Positions 12,527-24,467 are shown, counted from the stretch's first letter. The stretch: DNA of 64,000 bases from Rotaria socialis (GCA_905331475.1 CAJNYU010003695.1:1-64000); one strand, 5' to 3'. Made by a program: numbers and translations. The notes: a model not told the origin generated them from the sequence alone.

Positions 12527-12849
12527 TAAGCAACACTATATGTATATAACTCGAGCGAAAGAAAAACAAAGGATTTCAAGCTAAAAGACATTGATATATG
12601 GTTACAAGGACATACGGATAAAATAGATATTTCCTTAGTACCTATAGTTGTTTGGCTCAGGGAGCGTCACAAAGGCTATCCGTCTTTTTTTGGTCTTCTT
12701 CGTCCCAATATTGTAATATAAAATATAATATACACTTAAAAAACACAAAAATAATATATTATTACTTTCTAATGACAAATATGAGATATATTGTTAACTT
12801 TTTCTTGATAAAAAGTAGAGATACAATGGTTATTTATCTTTTTAGAATT

Positions 12850-12905
12850 GGGTGTGAGTGTGGGTGTGTCAAAGGAAGAATAGCATCTATATCCACCCAC
12901 ACCCT
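12850..12905. repeat. Telomere-like hairpin repeat
   Basis: Left arm GGGTGTGAGTGTGGGTGTG, purine-rich loop containing AAAGGAAGAA, right arm CCACCCACACCCT. The loop's 3' side (AGCATCTATATCC) also occurs near 780-795. Confidence 0.55.
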
Positions 12906-13114
12906 TGCAAGCAAGAGTAATATCGATACATATGGCTACTTATACAGTAATAGCTTTGATTCAACGTCTCCATCTTCGAATATACTCTTACAAAATGATG
13001 ACGGTGGTGACAATGGTCAGTTCAGTCTAACATATACTTTTCTTGTAGACTCAATCTACGTTTTGGTAGTCACAACATTTTATCCGAATGTTACTGGCTT
13101 GGAGAATACATCCG

Positions 13115-14110
13115 ATTCCGCAATGTTGAACATTCCGGAACCAATTCCATCTAATTCCCGGAATTCCGTTTATCCATTCCGATTCAATTCCGGAATTCCG
13201 GGAATCGCTGCCGACCAATTCCATCTAATTCCCGGAATTCCGTTTATCAATTCCGATTCAATTCCGGAATTACACGGAATTCAAACGGATTCAGCCTAAC
13301 TCCCAACGGTTCCGGAATTCAGCGCACTTACACCAACATCCACACCCAGACTTATCGCAACACCCACACTGACACCCACACTTATGGAAATGCCCACACT
13401 GACTCCCACACTTATGGCAACACCCACACCATGCAATTCCGGTACGGAGTTCCGGGAATTAGGTCGAACAGGAATTGAGCGGAATCATACGGAGTTCCTA
13501 GGAATTCCGTCTAATTCCCACCGATTCCGTAGTGACCTAATTCCGGAATTCCGCACCGGAATCGGATCATCACGAAATAGATAAGACAAGCTGGAAGAGT
13601 GATACAAGTTGTAATTCCGGAATTCCTTGCGATTCCGGAATTGAGTGATCAATGGACACTTGATGTATCTGATAGCTTGGTGACGACTGCAATTCCGGTA
13701 CGGAATTCCGGGAATTAGGTCGAACAGGAATTGAACAGGAATTGAACGGAATTGAACGGAATTACACGGAATTCCGTCTAATTCCCACCGATTCCGTATT
13801 GAGCTAATTCCGGAATTCCGCACCGGAATCGGATCATCACGAAATGGATAAGACAAGCTAGAAGAGTGATACAAGTTGTAATTCCGGAATTGAGTGATCA
13901 ATGGACACTTGATGTATCTTATAGCTCGGTGACGACTGCAATTCCGGTGCGGAATTCCGGGAATTAGGTCGAACAGGAATTGAACGGAATCACATGGAAT
14001 TCCTGGTAATTCCGTCTAATTCCCACCGATTCCGTATTGAGCTAATTCCGGAATCGACGGAACTGATTCCGGGGGCGGAACTGGTTCCGGAATGTTCAAC
14101 ATTGCGGAAT
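13115..14110. mobile_element. Non-autonomous element built of GGAATTCC repeats
   Basis: Perfect 29-bp inverted repeats (13115-13143 and 14082-14110, beginning ATTCCGCAATGTTGAACATT) bound about 1 kb packed with GGAATTCCGG palindromes. Inside, a unit of about 250-256 bp repeats about 2.6 times (starts near 13433, 13689 and 13938). No target duplication was evident and there is no transposase. The open frames here are shadows of the repeat. Confidence 0.7.
13325..13432. repeat. Telomere-like CA-rich minisatellite
   Basis: Three to four imperfect copies of ACTTATGGCAACACCCACAC-type units, rich in ACACCC, lie inside the GGAATTCC element. This is the longest run of the C-rich telomere-like motif in the window. 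Confidence 0.6.
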
Positions 14111-14119
14111 TGAATGACT

Positions 14120-14757
14120 GCTCCTGGCTTGTTCTCTGTCAGTGCATCTGGCCCGGGATTCGATACTTTCTCTGCATACGTAAGCACAAAGACGCTGTGA
14201 TCAAATCGTCAGCGTGTTATTATTAAAATTTTAGCAATCCTTCGAACAATCAATTTTTTATCATGTGCAATAGAAATTAAAGAAATAAATCAAATATCAG
14301 TTGGACGCGTTCGCGTTAAGAAAGAATTAGGTCTCGAATTTTTTCTTGAATCAAATCATGGTGGTGGCACATATAAATATCTTTTCATTCATATACATTC
14401 TTCACATATAAAGTATTTGTTGCACAATCTTCTTCAATATTACACATGGGTGTGGTAATCGTGTCTCTACACCTGACTACAAACTATCTTTTCATTCTAT
14501 AATATCTTAGAGTAAAGAATTCCTAAAATTTCAATGATATCAGGATCTATGCTGGCTGCTCTTGGGACATCACAACGGAAAAATCGTTTCTATGATCTCT
14601 TTCAAAAGAAGCCATAAATACACCCACTTAGTCAATACTCTCTTCTTTTATTTGTATTCTTAACAGTAAACATCGTACAGTAAACGCGAATGGAATAATG
14701 ACTATGCTTGTAGAAAAGACATGCATTGGCAACTATATCCACAACTAATCTCAAATC
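14120..14757. other. Intergenic, nothing recognised
   Basis: No ORF of note. On the - strand near 14150 GTATCGAATCCCGGGCC resembles a tRNA box B, but no matching box A was found. A single GGGTGTGG lies near 14447. Confidence 0.4.
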
Positions 14758-16947
14758 TCAAAGTCTTTTTTGAACAAAACAGATCTGCTCTTTCAAATCT
14801 TGAATATCTTGATGAGTTGGAGGCAAAGAATATTGTGCTATTTCAAGTGCCTTCCTATAAAATGAGAGTGCAGTTCCATAGTGTCCCATAGATTTATGAA
14901 CGAAAGCAATGTTGTTGTAGGTCGTAGCAAATGATAAATGATTTGGAGAGAGCGATTTTTCTTTGATTTCAAGTGTCTTTTGATAGTATGTGAGTGCTTT
15001 CGAGTAGTTTTCCAGAAAATCATGAACGAGACCAATGTTGTTATAGATAATAGCCCGTGATGGATGATTGGCAGGAAGTGATCTTTCAAAAATTTCACAT
15101 GCTTTATGATAGAACGAAAGTGCAGTCGAATAGTCTTCCATTTCTCGATGTACCTTTCCGATGTTGCTAAAGGTTGTGGCAAGTGATGGATGATTCAAGG
15201 AAAGAGATTTTTCTTGAATTTCAAGTGCCTTTTCATAGAAGTGAAGTGCCGTGGCATAGTCTTGCATCGAATCATGTACAGAACCGATATTGTTGTAAGT
15301 TGTCGCCAATGATATATCATTAGACGAGAGAGATTTTAGTTTGATTTCAAGTGTTTTTCGATAGAATGTAAGTGCAGTCGTGTAGTCTCCTAGCGAGTCA
15401 TGTACCGAACCAATATTGCTATAGGTGATTCCCAAATCAATGTGTTTGGGTGCAAGATATTTTTGCTGAATTTCAAGTGTTTTTTGATAGAATGCAATTG
15501 CAGCTGATAGATCACCCTTTTGTTTCATGATATATCCAAGTTGATTATTGAGATGGGCCAACATTTTCCAATCGTCATCTCGTGTCAAACTGAGCAATGT
15601 CTTATAGATATCTTCGGCTTTGTTCAACTCACCCATTTTCACTAGCAACGTACCTAAGCGATCCCATCCTGTTCCAACTCCGATCTCCTTTCGTATTTGA
15701 TTAGTCAGAATTTTTAGTTGCTCATCATCATTCAACGTTAATTTCAGCTCTACTTCCCATATTCCATCCTCTATTGGTCTCATTGCACAGATTCGAAAGA
15801 CGGTATGCATTGAAAGTAGTACCTCCTTTTCATCGTAAAAGCTTATATCCTTTCCTAACACAGCGAAAATACCCGAAGGATCAACTGACATCTGAAAGAG
15901 AATAGCTGTCATGCTGGGATCACTTTGAGCAAGATAAGCGAAACTCTTTGCGGTATCTCTATCCATACTCGTCGACAAGAAATTATTGAATGACAATAAA
16001 CCACCTTTGTTGTTTTTCAATTTTTCAAATTCATCAGCTATCATGCCTTGTCCTCGATACACTTCTAATGGTTCTCGTAACTGTAATTCTAAATGAATTT
16101 CTTCGATTTGTCGATGGATATCTCGTATGAAGAATCCCATCTTGATAATTTTTTCAATATTCAGAGTTCGCAGAGCCTTGTTTAACATCACATAGAGAAA
16201 ACAATCGCGAGTATACCACCAGATGGGGGACGGATCTTGGTCGAGTTCCTTCGAATGCGACGGATATGGATAGTATTGTTCGAATTCGTCAATAACTTTT
16301 AATTCGTCTTTATCTGCAGAGAATTGCTCGCGACATAACTTGACGAACTCATTCTTTGCCTTGCTGTTATAATCCACATCGAGAAGAATCTCTTTGAGTA
16401 TTTGTGAGTACATGAATGATGGGTCTAGTTCATCTGAACTAGTACCAGTAACATTAGCAGAAGGTACCACACTGGTTGAAGCAAAATTATCCTCACACTG
16501 TCGACTACGGAGCTTGAGTAAGTTACATAATGTGTCGAACTGAGTAGCAGTGCCCTTCACTTTGCTCCACTCTTGGTTCCACCTAGCATTACTCGGCTGG
16601 TTGTTGTCAAATACGTAGATCGAATCGACTTGAACGACTTTATGAATACGAGGGAAAATCGATCGGGCAAAAGTATCCGATACAACGAGAAACAGCTTTT
16701 CGGATCGAGGTCGAGTAATATAGTCTATAAATTGATCCGGATCATTAAATATGTTAGTTGCATCGGCAATGGTTCGAAATCGGGCAAGTGAATTTCGAGA
16801 GGTTTCATCAGATTCTTTTATGTTTGGATCCAACCAAACAATATTGAAGTGTTGAGCAAAACGCTGCACTGAGTGGCATCGTTTCGATTTTCCTTGCTCT
16901 CTATCAGGCGACTCATCTCTGAAGTTGGAAATGAACTTCGTCTGCAT
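14758..16947 (-). CDS. Arginine ADP-ribosyltransferase with TPR repeats
   Basis: An intact single-exon protein of 729 aa from the first ATG (16947); an in-frame TTG further upstream was not used. Residues about 33-145 form an alpha/beta domain (NIVWLD..., KLFLVVSD..., VDSIYVF) that I recall from rotifer proteins but cannot name. Residues about 285-405 are an ART domain of the R-S-ExE class: Arg298 in EVYRGQ, Ser in FLSTS near 325-327, and E373-K-E375. All key residues of a mono-ADP-ribosyltransferase that uses NAD and modifies arginine are present. Residues about 425-729 hold around seven 42-residue TPRs of kinesin-light-chain style, a partner-binding surface. There is no signal peptide or membrane helix, so it probably acts in the cytosol. 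Confidence 0.88.
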   Translation of the reverse strand: MQTKFISNFRDESPDREQGKSKRCHSVQRFAQHFNIVWLDPNIKESDETSRNSLARFRTIADATNIFNDPDQFIDYITRPRSEKLFLVVSDTFARSIFPRIHKVVQVDSIYVFDNNQPSNARWNQEWSKVKGTATQFDTLCNLLKLRSRQCEDNFASTSVVPSANVTGTSSDELDPSFMYSQILKEILLDVDYNSKAKNEFVKLCREQFSADKDELKVIDEFEQYYPYPSHSKELDQDPSPIWWYTRDCFLYVMLNKALRTLNIEKIIKMGFFIRDIHRQIEEIHLELQLREPLEVYRGQGMIADEFEKLKNNKGGLLSFNNFLSTSMDRDTAKSFAYLAQSDPSMTAILFQMSVDPSGIFAVLGKDISFYDEKEVLLSMHTVFRICAMRPIEDGIWEVELKLTLNDDEQLKILTNQIRKEIGVGTGWDRLGTLLVKMGELNKAEDIYKTLLSLTRDDDWKMLAHLNNQLGYIMKQKGDLSAAIAFYQKTLEIQQKYLAPKHIDLGITYSNIGSVHDSLGDYTTALTFYRKTLEIKLKSLSSNDISLATTYNNIGSVHDSMQDYATALHFYEKALEIQEKSLSLNHPSLATTFSNIGKVHREMEDYSTALSFYHKACEIFERSLPANHPSRAIIYNNIGLVHDFLENYSKALTYYQKTLEIKEKSLSPNHLSFATTYNNIAFVHKSMGHYGTALSFYRKALEIAQYSLPPTHQDIQDLKEQICFVQKRL

Positions 16948-16959
16948 CAGATTATTTCT

Positions 16960-18900
16960 GCAAGTTATCGAAGTGCTGTTGGTAGCGATTATTATCGCCA
17001 AATTCTTAAGAATGACAAATTTTCATTCTCTTCCGTTTCTCTGCTTTTTGTTTACAATGAATAATGCGCTGATGCTTTCTTTTTCGGTTCTGTCACTGCT
17101 TGCAGAGAAATAAAGCTTGTTGTTGGAGTTTTTTTCAATAATATGTCATAATGAATTTCGCCTGTAGATGCTATATCTCCATAGGAATGTTTGCAGTGGC
17201 TTTATAAGCATTTCGGTAATTTTTGTGATTTATTGTGTTTTCATTGATTGAGTATTATTTGAAATAGATCTCTGTATTCGATATTTGGTACAAGTAAAAA
17301 AGCTAGGCAGAGAACAATAGAATCCTTTGTCATTCGTTGACTAGGATTCCATGCATTTTATTTATCGAAAAATTCATTCATGTAGATAGAATAAAATTAT
17401 TATTGATTGCTTCACGTTCTTTTCTTTCATGTTATTTTGATGCGAAGTTAATGTTATTGTGCACGCAATGTTTGAATAGCTACTTCCAGTTTTTAAACAA
17501 AAATAAAATAAGAATACGGCAAATATTGCAGTCTACTTAAGTTGCACAATAATTTTTCCAATGTTCAAGAAAAGAACAAAATACTCAGTTGAAGTAACGC
17601 TGGCTTAGAAAATACGAAACAACTTATTTTTGGCTACTGTGTCGCTTTTACACCAGTGAACTTTTCAAGCATATTTACGTAGTATCAAGTGTTGACGCCT
17701 TTCGATCTTCGAAAAATAGAAGATGAGAGAATTATTATCTTGAAAACGAAGAAAAAGAACTGAAAGAACAGCCTACACTGAATAAAATTTCATCTTACTT
17801 TTAAAAACAATTAATATTTATTATACGAAATGCATAACTATCTAAAATAAAAATTTTTATAACCGAGTTTTCAACAGTGTTTTCTGGATACTTAAGAAAA
17901 AATTTGTCTACGACTTTTCTTTTCTTTGAACGATTTGATTGCTTCATCATTGCTTCCATATTTTCAAACTTGCTTTTATACTAATATAAGCTATTCGTTC
18001 ACGACGATTCACTTACATACTCATTGCTTCATGGTCTTGAGAAGAGACTTCATTGCAACGCCGTTATTCTAGGTTTTTCATATTATGATAAATCGTATAT
18101 TTCTATCATACTCCTGCTAAAATTGTTTTTCTTTGCTCATAACGCGACTTAAAATTAAAAGAGTTGAAAGTAAAAATACATTATCAATTTTTGAAGCCAC
18201 AATATCTATGCTAATTAAGAATTTCTTTGCAATTTTTTGGCACTCGCAAGTCAATATATTTGATTATTCGTGTCTCTTGATTGATCGCTGAAAAATGATG
18301 GTTGATATCCTTCTTATAATGATTGTCGTTTGATTTATCTTGAACTTCTGAAAGAATCATCACACAAAGAGTTTAAAAAGTCATCAATATAGAAATGAGA
18401 TAGAATCTTAAGATGATTCTTTACTATTTACTTCTCATCAGAATAAAATTATAAAATAAAATTCGTAATAGTCAGCATCATAAAGTCTTTTTAGTAGTTT
18501 CCACGCAATGAGTACGATTAAAAAATACACGGTGTTAGATTATCTACTCCAATTCAGCTAATATTCGATTAGAATTGTTCGAATTATTTTTCGTAGTAGC
18601 TACTCTACCTAAACATTAGCTCTAGTTGTGGTTATATTAGTATCGTGACCATCACTGCATCGAAACCCAGCTTGATTTTCGTGTAATAATATAATTCGGT
18701 TTTCGAGACAGCCAAAAAAATCAAGTGAGTTGACTTGCAGTGATTTAGAGATGAAGAAATTGAATTTTCACTCGTCGTAAAAAATAATATCCGAGTTTGT
18801 CAGCAGTACACCTCAAGCGAAGAAGAAATTCTTATTGGAATGAAGAACAAGCAAAAAATGTGAAGTTGCTTTCTTTTTCTTCTTTTATGGCTTATCATAT
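16960..18900. other. Intergenic, nothing recognised
   Basis: About 1.9 kb of AT-rich DNA upstream of the ADP-ribosyltransferase gene and upstream of the RING pseudogene. No conserved ORF, transposon end or RNA gene was seen. It should contain the promoter of the former. Confidence 0.5.
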
Positions 18901-18915
18901 GGAAACTGCTCGGCT

Positions 18916-18968
18916 GCGGGTGTGGATGTGAGTGATCGAAGAAGAAGAAAAATCCACACTCACACCCC
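18916..18968. repeat. Telomere-like hairpin repeat
   Basis: Left arm GCGGGTGTGGATGTGAGTG, loop ATCGAAGAAGAAGAAAAAT, right arm CCACACTCACACCCC. The stem is well paired and the loop purine-rich, as in the 34.2-kb copy. Confidence 0.65.
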
Positions 18969-19091
18969 AGAAATCAACAAATTTTCAGTTATCATAAAAA
19001 ACGTATTCTACAGCATATTTTTTATAAATTTTTTTTTATTATAGAATATAAGCTTGATTTTCTGCACACAATTTCGCAGATAAAATTCAAA

Positions 19092-19984
19092 ATGAATCGA
19101 GTGACTATCACTGATAAATACGATTATATCAATGAAGACTCCATCAGTGAAGGTTTGAAATGTAAAATTTGTAGTAATCCTTTCATCGGTCCTGTAAAAA
19201 CAGAATGCATACCGAAAGCACATGCATTTTGTCACAATTGTATTACAAAGTGGCTTCAACGAGACATCATATCCGTCGTGTCGTCAACCTGTTAAAGAAA
19301 AAGATTTGACTCCAGTCACCGAACGTATTTCAATCGATATACTCAATGAACTTCGGGCCAGACATCCATTTTGTCAAGAAAAAGAATTATAAAGAGGTGA
19401 TATTAATGAACACGTCAATAAAAACTGTAAGTTATACGGCGAAAAATTCTTTGTCCATCAGCAGATATTAAATGTTCATTAACTGGAACACATGAAGAAT
19501 TCGAAAAGCATTTACAGACATGTCCATATCCCGCATTACGATCAAACACTGACTGAACTTATTTTCAATAACACACAGCTTACTGAAAACTTGAATCAAC
19601 ATCAAATTCAAATTGAAAAACTTCGAAAAGAAAATTAAGAAATGAAAAAGCAACTGAAGCAACAAAAATTTCAGTGTTAAGCTCAAAACAGCCAACCGAC
19701 TACCTCATGAACTAAACAGAAATAGAGGAAGTAAGTCTACTGAATACACCTTGATGCCAGAAAAAGATTATCCATAGGCTTAAAATGTGGAATCTACATA
19801 GCCAATAAACTAATAAACATTTATTTTTTTAGAAATAGCAAACTCATCTACGCGAAACAAATAGACAACCGATGACTACTAAAGCATCCTGTGATAATTG
19901 TCCTGGCTGTTGGCGAGGCGCTGTTCGTGGTTCTTATTTTCGAGGTCAACTAGGTGGTGGTTTTCAACCTGGAAAAACTCACTG
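19092..19984 (+). pseudogene. Broken RING/TRAF-type zinc-finger E3 ligase gene
   Basis: It starts with an ATG and the beginning of a RING finger (CKIC, then HAFCHNCITKWLQ). A frameshift near 19271 moves the second half (SYPSCRQPVKEKD) into another frame, where a RING cysteine reads Tyr. Further on are a stop at 19390, a TRAF-like zinc-finger segment (CSLTGTHEEFEKHLQTCPYP), another frameshift, a coiled coil (LTENLNQHQIQIEKLRKEN), a stop, and a Gly/Arg-rich tail (CPGCWRGAVRGSYFRG) near 19905-19960. An intact version would be an E3 ubiquitin ligase of TRAF type; this copy cannot make one. Confidence 0.8.
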
Positions 19985-20479
19985 ATTGTGATTGTAATTG
20001 TCATAAATAAGCTATTATTGCGTCAATTACAATTATCTATCGAATTTCTGTTCGATACATTTAAAATATACTTTGGATTTTTGTATTGAATACTTTAAAT
20101 TATCTGTCAATATGGATGACACTTGAACTTTACTTTGAAATTAAAGTTAAAGTAAACCTCAAGGTAGCGGATGCAGCTACCGGCGATAAGAAGAAATCCA
20201 CAAGCTAAATAGAAACTATTGTATGTTGCCACACTTTGATGAGCCTTACTTGTATCGTAAAAGGTCAAATGTTTCCATTTACACGTAAACAATTGCGATT
20301 TGCAAAGATAAAATCACATTCTCTCAACCATATAAATCAGGGCTCCTAATGGGATGGGATGGGACGAAATTTTCGTCCCGTGGGATAATGCAAGTCGTCC
20401 CATCCCATCCCATGGCTCCCATGGGATTCGCTATATTACGAAAAATCTTACTGAAAATCAAGGTTTGTTTTTTTGTAAC

Positions 20480-21290
20480 TGGAAATTCGAAGTTTTCCAG
20501 CATTCCGATTTGAATATTGGAATTATGGATGCACCAATTCCTAGTACATTGCAAGAAAGATGACATTTTTGCCTGATGTAGAGTGGACCGGTCCTCTGAT
20601 TCCATATATCGCCAAGACCATTTTTTTGCTCTATGTAAAACGATAGCTGAGATTTATGAAAGATTATAAAACGTTTTCGGATTTGACTCAGAATTTGAAT
20701 TTTCAAGTCGTTTTTGGTCAAATCCAATTCAGTTTCAGACTTGCAGTTTGCATTACACAAATTCTAAGAATAGATTTGAAAAGAACGTTCAAGACTGAAC
20801 AGAAAAAAAGAATAAGTAAAAAGAGGCTTAATCCATAACTCCCAATGCTGAGAACATGTAAACATTGGATAAAAAATTCAAGAAATTGACAGGATTGGAT
20901 CTTTTCCCTACTTAAAAATGGCGTGCCCGGTAGTGAGAATTATCGATTGAACATCTCTTTCTTTATATTTTTCTGTTCAGTTTTGAACGCTTTTTCAAAT
21001 CTATTCTTAGAATTTGTGTAATGCAAATTGAAAGTTTGAAACTAGGTTGGATTTGGCAGAATTTGACGGAAAACGACTTGAAAATTGGAATTGGGAGTCA
21101 AATCCAAAAACGCTTTTTCATCTTTAATAAATTTGGATCATAGTTTTTTATAGATCGAAAAAGATGATCTTGGCTGATATATGGAACGGAATCAGAGGAC
21201 GACTGCCTCCTACATTAAGCAAAAATTTTATCTATCGTACCATGTACTAGAAATTGGTGCATTCCTGGTTGGAATATCATTATCAATACC
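20480..21290. repeat. Large imperfect palindrome
   Basis: Arms of roughly 300-350 bp (about 20500-20810 and 20960-21280) are inverted copies with moderate divergence. For example, ATGCACCAATTCCTAGTACA near 20530 mirrors TGTACTAGAAATTGGTGCAT near 21245, and CTAAGAATAGATTTGAAAA is mirrored near 21000. The centre lies near 20880. The apparent ORFs on both strands come from this palindrome. Confidence 0.8.
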
Positions 21291-21424
21291 TTTTAATTCT
21301 GCTTGTGATGTTGTAAACGAAATTTGATTTTCTCAACTGAATATTCCTGCTCATGTCGTCGAAATCGCCTAAGTTTTGATGATACATCGCGATTTTGATA
21401 AATGTTAGCCATTAATTGCGATTG

Positions 21425-21541
21425 ATCGCCGCTTTTTTGAGTAACGCCGATCTATCACGATTAATCACCGATTTTTCAAGTAATATAAATGCATCGCGAT
21501 TAATCATCGATTTCTTAAGTAGCGCAGATGTATCATCATAA
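21425..21541. repeat. 39-bp tandem repeat
   Basis: Three units start at 21425, 21464 and 21503, each of the form ATCNCCGATTTTTNAAGTAA followed by an ATCGCGATTA-type end. A related AT/CG-rich stretch lies near 24520-24600 at the other side of the hAT-like element. Confidence 0.75.
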
Positions 21542-21544
21542 ATT

Positions 21545-22885
21545 GTTGACTATTTTGAGATTTGTGATTGGTCGAAACTAACTGCGAATTTTCAGATATT
21601 TTCACCAAAAACATATTTTAAAGTTTTTTAACATACTAGAAGACAATTATCTAACTCATTAATTATTGATTTATTAGCTTAGATAAACAAAATGGCGAAC
21701 TTGTTAATCTCCTCTTGTTTAGTCGAACTGTATCATAATAAATTACATAATCGATTACAATGATTGGTTTATATCACCAATCTTTGATTAGTTGCAACAG
21801 AAATTTTTATTGCTTCCTATACAAATGAAGATTAGTTTTTGATCAATATAATTACATAGGCAGCTTCTTTCAATCATCCCAACTAATTGAAGAACATTTT
21901 TAAGCATATTCGTGTAATCAGTTAACAAAGAAGAAGAGTATTCTCAGTTTTTTCTCTTCTCTTTCATATAAATTTTCACTTCAGAATAAATTTTATTCAT
22001 TTTTTTTCGTCCATAGAAATTTATAAATTATTCTTCTGTTGTACTCTACATTAAAAACCAGATAGAAAAACGAATCACATCACTTGAATGAGATTCGATT
22101 TGGTCTGATTGCGTTCGAAAAGGGGTAGACGTGGAAAATGTTTCGAGAGTGAAAGTCAGTATTTTATCATCCACACATATCCTTAAGTTATTCTTTTATT
22201 TTTTAAGTTACTCATATAGGTGCCATAGCCAATGGATTCATTATATCATTAAAAAAATCTATCTTAATAAAGTAATGAAATATATCTTCGTTTTAAAAAT
22301 AACCAGGAGATGTCAATTTCTTCTCATGTTTTTATTTGTTAAATATAGATTATAAAAAAATATTTATATTTAAAGATAGATATAAATCACATTTATTTTG
22401 TTTTAAATTAAATAATTTTGTGATAATATATATTTTCATGAAATTTAGTTAGAAATATTTTTTATATTTAAATATGAATTGTTATCATTCAAATTTACTG
22501 TTACATGCAAATTATCAAAATAAATTATTTATATTTATTTTAAAGTAACAGGAAAATTACATCCCTAGTTTTTATTCTCAGTAGCATTTTCGTGGTTGTA
22601 ACAAAATTTGCTGAGTACACTTAAAAAATTCAACAATCTCATATATACGCAAGTTTAGTACAGTTGTATATTTCATGATTCCAAAATACAAGTTCATCTG
22701 GTCGAATCTGTTCTACAGTAATAAAAAACGAATTGCTACGCACTTAATGAGATCAAGAGTATATCAGTCGCTCTCAGGGAACTCAAACGGAAAAGTGAGA
22801 GACGCGTTCTATAGATATCGAAAGTCTTGAAAACTCTAACTTTTTGTACCTTTTTTCATGAGAAATTTAAGCTGATTACACAACC
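21545..22885. other. AT-rich interior of the hAT-like element
   Basis: No coding similarity was seen. It probably represents eroded element sequence between the palindrome and the Merlin insertion. Confidence 0.4.
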
Positions 22886-22892
22886 GTAAATT

Positions 22893-24467
22893 GGTACTTC
22901 TTCAGATCGACGACACCCCCAGTTTATTGGTCGTAACAATGAGAGGAAAGAAAAGAAAAGTTATTGGCTCATTTAATTCAGTCAATGAAAAATAAATTGA
23001 TAAGAGAGAGAGAGATAGCATACGCTTCTATATTGAAGAGTGATTTAGTAAAAGAAATGGGTTGAATAAATACTTCATGTTATTTATTTTAAAAAAAGGA
23101 GAAAAGAAAAAAAGAAAAACAAGAGATAGAAGAGCAAAAATAGGAAGAAGATGAATCTAGAACAAAAAACAAAAGTAATAGAAATAGTATTTTATGAAAT
23201 TAAGAGAGAGAAAAAAGAAAAACAAACTTACTTAAAACTTACTGGATACCTACTTATACGAGTGGATATTGTTCTTGAATTAAACGAATTAAGTTCTCGA
23301 ATGGACGGTTACCAAATCGACGACGCCACATGAATTTTAATAAGTGACTACCCAGTAAAGTACGATGTTGTCTCATTTGATTTTTCTTCTTAATTTTGGC
23401 GACCATCCACATATTTTCAATGTTCTGTGTATGTACTAATGTTGTTGGGTTAACAAAATTAACAGAATGATTGACTGTTTGATGACCATAACGATGAGAA
23501 GCATTATTAGGGTGACTGAGTGCATTATAAGCTGCCCATTGATTACTGTAAATTTTTGTAACAGGCATAAAGAATTCGTAGATGATTGGAATTAATGTTG
23601 CTGCATCACGTCGATCTACAAGTACAGCAAAACATTCACGAGTAACCCGATCAATCCCTCCAAAAACCCACTGATTATCTATCTGACGACCTCGATGATA
23701 TTTTCGTTTAGTCCATGCGCTTTCATCGATCTCAACAATATGACCAATATCACCAATAATTGTTGGATGTTGAATGAAATATTCAACACATAAATCGCGC
23801 ATGAAATTCTTCCAATCGACGATTGTTACGTCACCTAAAATGTTAACATTTCGTTTCAAGAATTTGTGTGAATCCAAACCTTGTGACCAGAACATCATTA
23901 AATCCAATATTTGTTTTAATGAGAGCCGGCTCTGTGAAAAAAAGTACTGTCACGTAAAGAACGGGATGACTTACATGTCCGACAACGCCACTTCCATTTG
24001 TCGGCTGCGGTGGCACAAGCACCTAAATGCCAATTGGTATGATTCTTAGGATATGGCTGAGTAGGAAGCACATGTATCAGGCCAACTTGTTGGCAGAACT
24101 CTATAATTTTTTCATTTGTTGAAGTTAATTGATTCCACTCTCGAACATTTAAATCATCAAGAGAAGGTAGTGGAGCATAAGCCATTATGATAGTTAGAAA
24201 GATTATTAAGAAATGAATCGCATTCAAGAACATTTTTTTCATATTAAACATGAACTCATTAATCATTTAATTGAATTATCCCTTATTATAATTATTCTTT
24301 TTTTATTTAGAACTAGAATAGGTTGGTATAGAAGTGTACGCCATCTCTCTATCTCTCTTATCGATTTATTTTTCATTGACTGAATTAAATGAGCCAATAA
24401 CTTTTCTTTCCTTCCTCTCATTGTTACGACCAATAAACTGGGGGTGTCGTCGATCTGAAGAAGTACC
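22893..24467. mobile_element. Merlin DNA transposon (IS1016/ISXO2-like), nested
   Basis: Long terminal inverted repeats of about 150 bp (22893-23035 and 24320-24467), beginning GGTACTTCTTCAGATCGACG, are flanked by an exact 8-bp duplication CGTAAATT (22885-22892 and 24468-24475). The 1575-bp element carries one transposase gene on the - strand. Duplication length and transposase type both fit the Merlin superfamily. Confidence 0.92.
23254..24266 (-). pseudogene. Merlin transposase with a frameshift and a mutated catalytic residue
   Basis: The N-terminal part (ATG at 24266 or 24185) has a zinc-ribbon-like segment (WRCRTC, then SRSLRDSTFF) typical of ISXO2-like transposases. A run of seven A at 23937-23943 breaks the frame just before the catalytic domain; correct reading would pass from STFF to LSLKQILDLMMFWSQG. 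The DDE core follows: VEIDESAW (first Asp), WVFGGID, IYSNQWAAYN and HTQNIENMW (final Glu). The second catalytic Asp, normally in YSDxW, is Asn here (codon AAT at 23542-23544). Frame loss and loss of the metal ligand both predict no activity. Confidence 0.88.

Noticed and set aside
14140-14175. tRNA box-B-like sequence on the - strand
   Set aside because: No box A at proper spacing and no cloverleaf could be drawn.
13485-14187. Open frames with repeated Arg/Asn/Ser peptides in the GGAATTCC region
   Set aside because: They follow the 250-bp tandem unit and appear in several frames and both strands; no codon signature.
16947-17001. TTG-initiated N-terminal extension of the ADP-ribosyltransferase
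   Set aside because: A nuclear animal gene is expected to start at ATG; the first in-frame ATG is at 16947.
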